A stretch of 64,000 bases of DNA from Megascapheus bottae (taxonomy: Eukaryota > Chordata > Mammalia > Rodentia > Geomyidae), in NCBI GenBank assembly GCA_024803745.1, contig JANJXV010000153.1, forward strand, positions 620,001 to 684,000, written 5' to 3'. The notes beneath the pieces are model-generated. The model had not been told where the DNA came from. It saw nothing but the letters and a program-made list of their open reading frames with translations, and did not search any database. Below, piece after piece: positions 39,201 to 51,082 of this stretch (the stretch's first letter is position 1; each line of letters starts with the position of its first letter). Both the position numbers and the translations under genes were made by a program.

Positions 39201-40056
39201 AGTTGATATTTGTGTGCTCCTTATTGTTAAATTTCATAAACAGTTGGATATCTGTTCTGATCTCTTCGATTACCCATTGTTTTTGATTCAAAAATGTGTG
39301 GTTCAGTCTCCATGAGTTACAGGGTTTTCTTTGGTGGAGATGTGTGTTCAGCTCCAATTTGATGCCTTTATGGTCTGAGATTGTGCATGGAATAATTTCA
39401 GTGTTTCTGAATCTGTCCAGGTTTGCTTTATGGCCTAAGATGTGGTCTATTTTGGAAAATGTTCCATGTGCTGCTGAGAAAAACGTATAATGTGGTGTTA
39501 CTGGGTGGAATATTCTGCAGATGTCTGTTAGATCTAGTTGGTCTATATAGTTGTTCAGTTCTAAGGTTTCTCTGTTGAGTTTTTGCCTTGTTGATCTGTC
39601 CATAGGTGAGAGTGGTGTGTTAAACTCACCAACAATCACTGTATTTCGATCTATGTATGGTTTCAGTGTAAGTAAAGTTTGCTTGAGGAAGTTTGGAGCT
39701 CCGGGATTGGGTGTGTAAATATTTAGGATTGTTATGTCTTCCGGGAGGAAAGATCCCTTTAGTAGTATGTAGTAACCTTCTTTGTCTTTTCTTACTAATT
39801 TTAGTTTGAAGTCTATTGTATCTGATATGAGGAGGGCAACTCTAGCCTGTTTATGGGGGCAGTTAGCTTGATAGAGTTTATTCCAACCTCTCACTTTCAA
39901 AAGATGATTGTTTTTGGGTAAGATGTGTCTCTCGAAGTCAGCAGAACGATGGCTCTTGCATTTGATCCAACTAGACAACCTATGCCGTTTAATTGGAGAG
40001 TTAAGTCCATTGATATTGAGAGTTAGGATTGAGAGATATTTATTAGTTCCTACCAT
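36216..40056 (-). pseudogene. L1 ORF2, copy 2 (687-codon RT frame open)
   Basis: The reference description for the array. The endonuclease frame runs 39,157-40,056. In all copies the Glu of the expected QETH motif is out of frame or follows a TGA, and the catalytic Asp of GDFN is Glu (VGEFNTPLS); SDH is kept. Other shared breaks: a frame change near the end of the endonuclease block, a stop just before [11 protein letters not shown], and a 1-bp loss just before [12 protein letters not shown]. From there 687 codons are open (36,216-38,279): FADD at residues 106-109, zinc-knuckle about residues 540-557. Without a joined endonuclease this ORF2 cannot drive normal retrotransposition. A private deletion near 39,960 joins the first codons to the endonuclease frame. 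Confidence 0.9.
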
Positions 40057-40104
40057 TTTTAAAAGTTTTTAGTAGGGCCTGTGTCTTGACAGTTCTTGTG
40101 GTCC

Positions 40105-41288
40105 TTAGATGGTATGCTGTTTAGGTGCCATTTCTTTCCCTATATTGCATTTATTTTGGTTTTCTATGTATAGAGCATCTTTGAGAATTCTCTGTAGTGT
40201 TGGTTTTGTTTCGACATATTGTTGCAGCTTTTCCCTGGAATGGAATGTTTTTATTTTTCCCTCAGTTATGAATGAGAGCTTAGCTGGCTACAGTATTCTT
40301 GGTTGGTAGTTATTTGATATAAGGGCATGACATATATGCTTCCAGTCACTTCGTGCTTGCATGGTCTCTGCTGAGAAATCTGTGGTTATTCTGATTGGTT
40401 TGCCTTTGTAGGTTACTGATCCCTTTTCCCTGGCTGCCTTTAGGATCTTTCCTTTCGTTTCTATTGATCCAGTTCGGATCACAATGTGGCGGTGGGATGT
40501 TCTTTTCTGGTCAGGTCTGTTTGGGGTTCTAAAAGCTTCTCGTATCTGGATGGGCCTGCCCTTCTGGATATTTGGGAAATTCTCTGAGATGGTTCCCTGA
40601 AGTATATTTCCAATACCATTGACCTCTTTCTCCACGCCCTCCTCAGTACCAACTAGCCTTAAATTAGGCTTCCTAATTGTATCTTGGACCTCCTGAAGCA
40701 CTCCCTCATATTTCCTAGATTTGGATTGACTCATTTTCTGTTCTTTATAATACCTAAATTATCTTCAGCCACGGAAATTCTCTCCTCTGCAATGTCTAAC
40801 CTGCTATCAAACCTATCTACTTTATTTTTCATCTCCCTTGCTTCTAATTGCTCACTTTTGATGCCTTGCATCCCCTGTTTTAGATCATGTATGGATTTCT
40901 TTATCTCCTTGATTTCCTTTTGAGTGGTTAGCTCAGTAGCTTCATTTTCTTTGGACATTTGCTGGAGTTTGGTCACGTTTTTATTTGTGGATTCTTTGAA
41001 TTCGTCCATCTTTCTTTGAAAAACCTTTATTATGGCCTCCTTTATGGCTTCTTCTTTTTCACTTATCACCTTGTTTTTGCTTTCCTCTTGTTCAGGTATG
41101 GCTTCCTCCATTATCTCTTTCTTTACATTTTCACATTTTTCATTAATGATGTTTATCAATTGCATTTGTGTAGCAATTGGAAGACTCTCCTCTAGGTTTG
41201 CCAGTGACTGTTCCATTGTCTGTTTACATTGGGTGGGGGATGTTGTTTCTTGATTTGACATTTTTCTTGAGTTTCTTGTTCTGCCCAT
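40105..41288 (-). pseudogene. L1 ORF1, copy 2
   Basis: Only the shared lesions are present: a 185-codon coiled-coil frame (40,731-41,288), then the RRM/C-terminal frame (40,288-40,734) overlapping it by ATGA, then the shared TAG and a reading continuation to 40,105. The four-base overlap is a by-product of the frameshift, not a translational coupling site. Confidence 0.87.
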
Positions 41289-41839
41289 TTGAAAATGGGA
41301 GCAAGATTACTACTAAATACGATTATAGTTTTTCAGATATAACCAACCTATACCTCTGTAGCTGGCAGACACTAGATGTTCACAAGTTTTGATTGGTATT
41401 ATCACTCTTTCTTTTTGTGCACTTACAGACCAGCCTAATACAACCACTGATAAGCGATTTATACCCAAAACAATAAGCCTCTCAACCCAATCTCTATTGT
41501 CTTTAAGTCCCTCTGTGCCTAGAGAATAATTAACCACCTACATATACAATATTGCTCAACAGCCATCAAGTGTAGATCCGTGCAGTATAAGGGTTGAAAG
41601 ATGAGCAGAGCTCCAGAGATAGAAAAAAAGAATGAGAGAGGTCAGGGGAGGTGCAAGAGGATTAACGTAGGAGTGTAAGAATATTGTAGCAATGAAGAAA
41701 AGTTGTAGCATAAGGATAACTGACATAAGTTGGTAAGTAGGTAGCATATTTGAGTACAAAGTTTGGAAAGTATTAGAATAAAACTTATATGTTGCTGCAC
41801 GACTAGCTCTTAGCCCAACCAGTGGCCTCACAGTGGACC

Positions 41840-42176
41840 ATGGGATGGAGCTGTTTTCCTTGTCTACGTTGAGGGAAAGGGGTATTTCACAAGATGCAGA
41901 AGCGAAGATTTCAGAAGCAAATGCTGTGAGTGAATTAGCTTGTAAAAAGCATTTTTATTTTCTTTTATCTTTCTGCCAGTCTTGGGGCTTGAATTCAGGG
42001 CCTGAGCACTGTCCTCGGGTTTTCTCAAGTCTAGCCCTCTGCCACTTGAGCCACAGTGCCACATCTAGATTTTCTATCTATGTGGTACTGAGCAATCAAA
42101 CCCAGATCTTCATGGATGCTAGGCAAGCACTCTACCACTATGCCAAACTCTCAACCCTGACATAGTAATTATAAAG

Positions 42177-42225
<49 letters not shown>

Positions 42226-43250
42226 ATCCAAACATCCTTTCTCCTACAAAGAATGAACACTTAACTGTGTCTAATGCTTTTTTTTTAATTTCACTAATTC
42301 TTCTGTGTTTTTCCCTCTTGCATTTTTTACACATGACAGCAAAGCTAATCATCAGGAAAAAATTGATTAGGATACAGAAACCTAATAATATCCTAGTAGA
42401 TTGACGTCAAAAATATGTGCAAGATGCCCTGTGTGTTTGACCTAGTGGGAGAGTCCTTGGCTACCAAGCAGTAAGCCTCAGGTTTCATTCCTCATTACCA
42501 CAAACATAGAAAACGCTGCAAGTGGTGCTGTGGCTCGGTGGGACAGCTAAAGCCTAAAGAAAGCCCAAGAACAATGTTCACACTCTGAGGTCAAGTCCCA
42601 AGACTAGCAAAAACAAAAATAATTCGACAAGGGGCAAAATGCAGGCAGAGAAGGCACTGTGAAGCAAATGTTTTGTAAAGGATGAGGGCAATATTGACCC
42701 TTAAGTTTGGATCTTACCTAAGAAAGGCTCCTTGAGTCTGAGACCAGACTGGTAGTTGGGCCTAGTGGAAGACATTGGGATTGGACAAATAAGGTGTGCT
42801 GTATACTACATCCACATGTATATTGTGAGACTGGAGGAGAGATTCAGCCTCCAGTACGTCTTTGGTGAGGTCTTTTGTGAGCAAGGATCTTTGGTCATTG
42901 GGCCCTGAAAGGTGACCCTGCCTCCCTCACAATGGAACAGAATATGGAACCCTGGTAACCAAGCCACTGTAACTAACAACCAGCTCAAGCCAGCTCACTT
43001 GGCCTGTGGCTCAGGAGGAAGAAAGATGTTGCTGTGCTGTTGCCAAAGGTCAGGAAACTCAAGTCTCAGGCATGGAAGTTGTCGATGTCTTACTCGAAGA
43101 TGTACATGCTAGATCATTGCCAAGCCACAAATCCAGTATAACAGAACTTTCTCTAAGAAGAAGGCCAGGATAATCCAGGGCAACCAGATGAGGTAAATTT
43201 CTAAGAAGAAATGTATTTGATCCCATCATCGTCCCCACACACTACAACTT
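41840..43250. repeat. Array spacer 3, with expanded CAT run
   Basis: 1,411 bp. It is the same as the other spacers except that the triplet run at 42,178-42,225 has 16 CAT units, against about six in the others. This accounts for most of the 28-31 bp difference in unit length. Confidence 0.93.
42178..42225. repeat. (CAT)16 microsatellite
   Basis: Sixteen uninterrupted CAT triplets. The poly-Asp frame on the minus strand is a consequence of it. Confidence 0.97.
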
Positions 43251-43667
43251 TCTTTTTTTTCCTTTTTTTTATTGTAATTAGTAAAAGGGTTAGATGATAT
43301 TTGCCAGATAGAAGGTGCATTAATTCACATACATTGATACCCTTTCACATGTCTTGGTACCCATTTCCCTCCAACCCCACACCCCCCACCCGTCTTGGTT
43401 TTCCCCCCTTCCCTATCAAATTTCAAATATCCAAATACAAATAAATTCAATATATCAGATAACAAAGTGAGATACTATACCAATATGGGATAACCAAGGG
43501 ACAGCAAGCGAGATGAGAGACAACATAGTCCATTAAGGACAACAATCATTCATTATATGGCTTTTGTGTCAATATCCTGGAGGTCCTTTCAACTAGCTTC
43601 ACATTATATGGCCTTATATATGGCCTTTTGCTCTATTGACAATCTCTGCTAATAGAGCCCAAGGTTT

Positions 43668-46600
43668 CTACTGATTATGACGAATGAGGGAAACCACTGA
43701 GCCTAAGTTCCTTTGAGTCTGGCTTACTTCACTTAATATGATTTGTTCTAAGTCTTTCCATTTCCTAACAAATGGTGCGATGTCATTCTTTCTGACAGCA
43801 GCATAGAATTCCATTGTGTACAAATACCACAACTTGTTGATCCACTCATCAACTGAGGGACATCTGGGTTGGTTCCATATCTTTGCTATGGTAAATAGTG
43901 CTGCAATGAACATTGTTGTGCTAGTGGGTTTAGTATGCCCTTGTTTCTGGATTGTTGGGTAAATGCCAAGTACTGGAATTGCTGGGTCATAGGGGAGTTG
44001 TATGTTTAGCGTTTTGAGGCACTGCCGCACTGTTTTCCATAGTGGTTGAACGAGTTTGCACTCCCACCAACAGTGTAGTAGTGATCCCTCCTGACCACAT
44101 CCCCTCCAGCATCTGTTGTCATTCGTTTTCCTGATCCTGGCCATTCTAACTGGAGTTAGGTGGAATCTTAGACTTGTTTTGATTTGCATTTCTTTTATGA
44201 CCAGAGATGTTGAGCATTTCTTCATGTGTCTATAGGCCATTTTTGTTTCTTCTTCAGAGAAGACTCTCTTTAAGTCTTTGGCCCATTTTGAAATGGGATG
44301 GGTGTTACTTTGGAGGTTAGTTTTGGAGTGATTCAATTTTTTGAGTTGTTGATATATTTTAGATATGAGGCCTTGTTCCGTTGTTTGGGTGGTGAAGATC
44401 TTCTCCCACTCTGTAGGCTTCCTGATTAGTTTACTAGCTATATCCGTTGCCATACAAAAGCTCTGCAGTTTAATGCAGTCCCACTTATCCAGCCTTTCTC
44501 TGATTTGTTGTGATTCTTGGTCCTTATTAAGAAAGTTTCGACCTGTACCAAGGAGGCCTAGTGTATCTCCTATTCCTTCCTGTAAACTTTTCAGTGTGTC
44601 AGCTTTTAACTCCACGTCTTTGATCCATTTGGAGTTAATTCTAGTGCAAGGGGACAAAGAAGGATCCAACTTTAGTTTTCTGCAGGTGTTTAACCAGTTC
44701 TGCCAGCACAACTTGTTGAAGAGGCTATCTTTCTTCCATTCTATTTTTTTGGCTCCCTGGTCAAAGATTAGGTGGCCATAGGTCTGTGGTTTAATATCTG
44801 GGTCCGCAGTTCTACTCCATTGGACTTCAGGCCTGTTCTTGTGCCAGTACCAAGCTGTTTTGAGAATTATAGCTCTGTAATAGAGCCTTAAGTTTGGAAT
44901 TGAAATTCCTCCAGCGCTGTTCTTTCTGCTAAGAAGTGTTTTCGCTATACGGGGTCTTTTATTATTCCATATGAAATTTTGAATTGCCTCTTCTATGTCT
45001 TTAAAGAATGACATTGGGATGTTGATGGGTATTACATTGAATTTGTAGATAGCCCTTGGCAAGATTGTCATTTTCACAATGTTGATTCTTCCAATCCAGG
45101 AGCACGGGAGGTTTTTCCGTTTCCTTAGTTCTGCTTTAATTTCCATTTTTAGGGTTTTAAAGTTTTCATCTAAACGGTCCTTTACATTCTTAGTTAAGCT
45201 AATTGCTAGGTACTTTATTTTCTTTGAGGCTATTGTGAAAGGATTTTCTTTCCTGATTATTGCCTCGTTCCTCTCAGTGTTGGCGTAAAGTAAGGCAGTT
45301 GATTTGTGAGGGTTGATTTTATGGCCTGCTACCCTTCCAAAGCTTTGAATCAGCTCAAGGAGCTTGGGAGTAGAGTCTATAGGATTCTTTAAATACAGAA
45401 TCATGTCATCTGCAAAGAGGGATAGTTTTATTTCCTCTTTCCCTACTTGGATCCCCTTTATGCTTGCTTCTTGCCTTATTGCACTGCCTAGGAATTCTAG
45501 TACTATGTTAAAAAGGAGTGGAGAGAGTGGGCATCCTTGTCTCGTTCCTGATTTTAGAGGGAATGGCTTTAGATTTTCACCATTAAGTATAATACTAGCA
45601 GTGGGTTTCTCATACACAGCCTTTATTACATTGAGAAATGTTCCATGGATTCCTAGTTTCTCCACATCTTTTAACATAAAGGGGTTTTGGATCTTGTCAA
45701 ATGCCTTTTCCGCATCTATTGAGACAATCATGTGATTTTATCCCTGCTCCTGTTGATGTGTTGAATTATATTAATTGATTTGTGTATGTTGAACCAGCTT
45801 TGCCTCCCTGGGATGAATCCAGTTTGATCATAGTGTATATTTTTTTGATGAGTTGTAGACGGTTGGCCAGTATTTTGTTGAGAAGTTTTGCATCGAGGTT
45901 CATCAAAGAAATGGGTCTATAGATCTCTTTCTTTGATGAATCTCTGTCTGGTTTGGGGATGAGGGATATGCTGGCTTCACAGAATCAGTTTAGTAAAGAA
46001 CCTTCATTTTCAATTTCGTTGAAGAGCTTGAGGAGTATTGGTGTGAGCTCTGCTTTGAAGACCTTATAGAATTCAGCTGTGAATCCATCTGGCTCTGGGC
46101 TCTTTTTAAGTGGAAGTTGTCTAATTTCCATTTCTATTTCAGAGCTTGAAATAGGCCTGTTGAGTTGGGTTAGCTCTTCTTGGTTCAGTGTGTGTATGTT
46201 AATATTGTCTAGGAATTCATCCATTTCTTCTAGATTCTCAAATTTGTTGGCGTAAAGGTTTGAGAAGTATTCCCTCATGATATTCTGGATCTTGGTAATT
46301 TCTGTCGTGATATTACCATTTCCATCTGCGATTTTGTTTATTTCGATATGCTCTCTTCTTTTTTTGGTAAGATTTGCTAAGGGCTTGTCAATTTTGTTAA
46401 TTCTTTCAAGAACCAACTCCTTGTTTTGTTGATTCTTTCTATAGTTTTTTTATTCCAAATCATTTAATTCTGCTTTGATTTTAATAATTTGCTTTCTCCT
46501 AATGGGTTTAGGGTTGGTTTGTTGCTCTTTTTCCAGGAGGTTAAGGTGAGACATTAAGTAGTTGGTTTACCATTTTTCCAACTTGCTGTTGTAGGCACTC

Positions 46601-47504
46601 CGCGCTATAAATTTTCCTCTGAGTACTGCCTTTGTTGTGTCCCTAAGGAGTTGATATTTGTGTGCTCCTTATTGTTAAATTTCATAAACAGTTGGATATC
46701 TGTTCTGATCTCTTCGATTACCCATTGTTTTTGATTCAACAATGTGTGGTTCAGTCTCCATGAGTTACAGGGTTTTCTTTGGTGGAGATGTGTGTTCAGC
46801 TCCAATTTGATGCCTTTATGGTCTGAGAGTGTGCATGGAATAATTTCAGTGTTTCTGAATCTGTCCAGGTTTGCTTTATGGCCTAAGATGTGGTCTATTT
46901 TGGAAAATGTTCCATGTGCTGCTGAGAAAAACGTATATTGTGGTGTTACTGGGTGGAATATTCTGCAGATGTCTGTTAGATCTAGTTGGTCTATATAGTT
47001 GTTCAGTTCTAAGGTTTCTCTGTTGAGTTTTTGCCTTGTTGATCTGTCCAAAGGTGAGAGTGGTGTGTTAAACTCACCAACAATCACTGTATTTCGATCT
47101 ATGTATGGTTTCACTGTAAGTAAAGTTTGCTTGATGAAGTTTGGAGCTCCGGGATTGGGTGTGTAAATATTTAGGATTGTTATGTCTTCCGGGAGGAAAG
47201 ATCCCTTTAGTAGTATGTAGTAACCTTCTTTGTCTTTTCTTACTAATTTTAGTTTGAAGTCTAATGTATCTGATATGAGGATGGCAACTCTAGCCTGTTT
47301 ATGGGGGCAGTTAGCTTGATAGAGTTTATTCCAACCTCTCACTTTCAAAAGATGATTGTTTTGGGTAAGATGTGTCTCTTGAAGTCAGCAGAACGATGGC
47401 TCTTGCTTTTTGATCCAACTAGACAACCTATGCCGTTTAATTGGAGAGTTAAGTCCATTGATATTGAGAGTAAGGATTGAGAGATATTTATTAGTTCCTA
47501 CCAT
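43668..47504 (-). pseudogene. L1 ORF2, copy 3
   Basis: The 687-codon RT/C-terminal frame is open (43,668-45,731) with FADD and the zinc-knuckle kept. The endonuclease frame is open only from 47,348, because of a private 1-bp loss in a T run near 47,361. Other lesions are the shared ones. Confidence 0.9.
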
Positions 47505-47552
47505 TTTTAAAAGCTTTTAGTAGGGCCTGTGTCTTGACAGTTCTTGTGGTCC

Positions 47553-48736
47553 TTAGATGGTATGCTGTTTAGGTGCCATTTCTTTCCCTATATTGCATTT
47601 ATTTTGGTTTTCTATGTATAGAGCATCTTTGAGAATTCTCTGTAGTGTTGGTTTTGTTTCGACATATTGTTGCAGCTTTTCCCTGGAATGGAATGTTTTT
47701 ATTTTTCCCTCAGTTATGAATGAGAGCTTAGCTGGCTACAGTATTCTTGGTTGGTAGTTATTTGATATAAGGCCATGACATATATGCTTCCAGTCACTTC
47801 GTGCTTGCATGGTCTCTGCTGAGAAATCTGTGGTTATTCTGATTGGTTTGCCTTTGTAGGTTACTGATCCCTTTTCCTGGCTGCCTGTAGGATCTTTCCT
47901 TTCGTTTCTATTGATCCAGTTCGGATCACAATGTGGCGGTGGGATGTTCTTTTCTGGTCAGGTCTGTTTGGGGTTCTAAAAGCTTCTCGTATCTGGATGG
48001 GCCTGCCCTTCTGGATATTTGGGAAATTCTCTGAGATGATTCCCTGAAGTATATTTCCAATACCATTGACCTCTTTCTCCACGCCCTCCTCAGTACCAAC
48101 TAGCCTTAAATTAGGCTTCCTAATTGTATCTTGGACCTCCTGAAGCGCTCTCTCATATTTCCTAGATTTGGATTGACTCATTTTCTGTTCTTTATAATAC
48201 CTAAATTATCTTCAGCCACGGAAATTCTCTCCTCCGCAATGTCTAACCTGCTATCAAAGCTATCTACTTTATTTTTCATCTCCCTTGCTTCTAATTGCTC
48301 ACTTTTGATGCCTTGCATCCCTTGTTTTAAATCATGTATGGATTTCTTTATCTCCTTGATTTCCTTTTGAGTGGTTAGCTCAGTAGCTTTATTTTCTTTG
48401 GACATTTGCTGGAGTTTGGTCACGTTTTTATTTGTGGATTCTTTGAATTCATCCATCTTTCTTTGAAAAACCTTTATTATGGCCTCCTTTATGGCTTCTT
48501 CTTTTTTCACTTATCACCTTGTTTTTGCTTTCCTCTTGTTCAGGTATGGCTTCCTCCATTATCTCTTTCTTTATATTTTCACATTTTTCATTAATGATGT
48601 TTATCAATTGCATTTGTGTAGCAATTGGAAGACTCTCCTCTAGGTTTGCCAGTGACTGTTCCATTGTCTGTTTACATTGGGTGGGGGATGTTGTTTCTTG
48701 ATTTGACATTTTTCTTGAGTTTCTTGTTCTGCCCAT
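47553..48736 (-). pseudogene. L1 ORF1, copy 3
   Basis: Besides the shared frameshift and TAG there is an extra T near 48,505, which breaks the coiled coil, and a 1-bp loss near 47,878, which truncates the RRM block to 106 codons (47,861-48,181). The second lesion also occurs in copy 5 but not in copy 4. Confidence 0.87.
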
Positions 48737-49287
48737 TTGAAAATGGGAGCAAGATTACTACTAAATACGATTATAGTTTTTCAGATATAACCAACCTAGA
48801 ACTCTGTCGCTGGCAGACACTAGATGTTCACAAGTTTTGATTGGTATTATCACTCTTTCTTTTTGTGCACTTACAGACCAGCCTAATACAACCACTGATA
48901 AGCGATTTATACCCAAAACAATATGCCTCTCAATCCAATCTCTATTGTCTTTAAGTCCCTCTGAGCCTAGAGAATAATTAACCACCTACATATACAATAT
49001 TGCTCAACAGCCATCAAGTGTAGATCCGTGCAGTATAAGGGTTGAAAGACGATCAGAGGTCCAGAGATAGAAAAAAAGAATGAGAGAGGTCAGGGGAGGT
49101 GCAAGAGGATTAACGTAGGAGTGTAAGAATATTGTAGTAATGAAGAAAAGTTATAGCATAAGGATAAGTGACATATGTTGGTAAGTAGGTAGCATATTTG
49201 AGTACAAAGTTTGGAAAGTATTAGAATAAAACTTATGTGTTGCTGCACGACTAGCTCTTAGCCCAACCAGTGGCCTCACAGTGGACC

Positions 49288-50665
49288 ATGGGATGGATCT
49301 GTTTTTCTTGTCTACGTTGAGGGAAAGGGGTATTTCACAAGATGCAGAAGCGAAGATTTCAGAAGCAAATGCTGTGAGTGAATTAGCTCGTAAAAAGCAT
49401 TTTTATTTCCTTTTATCTTTCTGCCAGTCTTGGGGCTTGAATTCAGGGCCTGAGCACTGTCCTCGGGTTTTCTCAAGTCTAGCCCTCTGCCACATGAGCC
49501 ACAGTGCCACATCTAGATTTTCTATCTATGTGGTACTGAGCAATCAAACCCAGATCTTCATGGATGCTAGGCAAGCACTCTACCACTATGCCAAACTCTC
49601 AACCCTGACATAGTAATTATAAACTCATCATCATCATCATCATATCCAAATATCCTTTCTCCTACAAAGAATGAACACTTAACTGTGTCTAATGCTTTTT
49701 TAATTTCACTAATTCTTCTGTGTTTTTCCCTCTTGCATTTTTTACACATGACAGCAAAGCTAATCATCAGGAAAAAATTGATTAGGATACAGAAACCTAA
49801 TAATATCCTAGTAGATTGACGTCAAAAATATGTGCAAGATGCCCTGTGTGTTTGACCTAGTGGGAGAGTCCTTGGCTACCAAGCAGTAAGCCTCAGGTTT
49901 GATTCCTCATTACCACATACATAGAAAACGCTGCAAGTGGTGCTGTGGCTCGGTGGGACAGCTAAAGCCTAAAGAAAGCCCAAGAACAATGTTCACACTC
50001 TGAGGTCAAGTCCCAAGACTAGCAAAAACAAAAAAAATTCGACAAGGGGCAAAATGCAGGCAGAGAAGGCACTGTGAAGCAAATGTTTTGTAAAGGATGA
50101 GGGCAATATTGACCCTTAAGTTTGGATCTTACCTAAGAAAGGCTCCTTGAGCCTGAGGCCAGACTGGTAGTTGGGCCTAGTGGAAGACATTGGGATTGGA
50201 CAAATAAGGTGTGCTGTATACTACATCCACATGTATATTGTGAGACTGGAGGAGAGATTCAGCCTCCAGTATGTCTTTGGTGAGGTCTTTTGTGAGCAAG
50301 GATCTTTGGTCATTGGGCCCTGAAAGGTGACCCTGCCTCCCTCACAATGGAACAGAATATGGAACCCTGGTAACCAAGCCACTGTAACTAACAACCAGCT
50401 CAAGCCAGCTCACTTGGCCTGTGGCTCAGGAGGAAGAAAGATGTTGCTGAGCTGTTGCCAAAGGTCAGGAAACTCGAGTCTCAGGCATGGAAGTTGTGGA
50501 TGTCTTACTCGAAGATGTACATGCTAGATCATTGCCAAGCCACAAATCCAGTATAACAGAACTTTCTCTAAGAAGAAGGCCAGGAAAATCCAGGGCAACC
50601 AGATGAGGTAAATTTCTAAGAAGAAATGTATTTGATCCCATCATCGTCCCCACACAATACAACTT
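49288..50665. repeat. Array spacer 4
   Basis: 1,378 bp, with the same layout as spacer 1: inverted relative of 8.3-9.65 kb, two SINEs and a short CAT run starting at about 49,626. Confidence 0.9.
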
Positions 50666-51082
50666 TCTTTTTTTTTCATTTTTTTATTGTAATTAGTAAA
50701 AGGGTTAGATGATATTTGCCAGATAGAAGGTGCATTAATTCCCATACATTGATACCCTTTCACATGTCTTGGTACCCATTTCCCTCCAACCCCACACCCC
50801 CCACCCGTCTTGGTTTTCCCCCCTTCCCTATCAAATTTCAAATATCCAAATACAAATAAATTCAATATATCAGATAACAAAGTGAGATACTATACCAATA
50901 TGGGATAACCAAGGGACAGCAAGCGAGATGAGAGACAACATAGTCCATTAAGGACAACAATCATTCATTATATGGCTTTTGTGTCAATATCCTGGAGGTC
51001 CTTTCAACTAGCTTCACATTATATGGCCTTATATATGGCCTTTTGCTACATTGACAATCTCTGCTAGTAGAGCCCAACGTTT

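Larger units (their letters stand above)
35801..41839 (-). mobile_element. Array L1 copy 2, near full length
   Basis: 6,039 bp with the same borders as copy 1. From this copy rightwards the 5' UTR carries a distinct set of variants (for example attgctcaac and ttaacgtagg), separating copies 2-5 from copies 0-1. Confidence 0.95.
43251..49287 (-). mobile_element. Array L1 copy 3, near full length
   Basis: 6,037 bp, with the same architecture and borders as the other copies. Confidence 0.95.

Noticed and set aside
40731..40734. ATGA overlap between two ORF1 frames as a coupled two-cistron arrangement
   Set aside because: L1 ORF1 is normally one frame; the coiled-coil and RRM halves are parts of one protein and the overlap is caused by a frameshift.
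42119..42352. Poly-Asp protein frame
   Set aside because: Produced by the CAT triplet run; frame length varies with repeat number.
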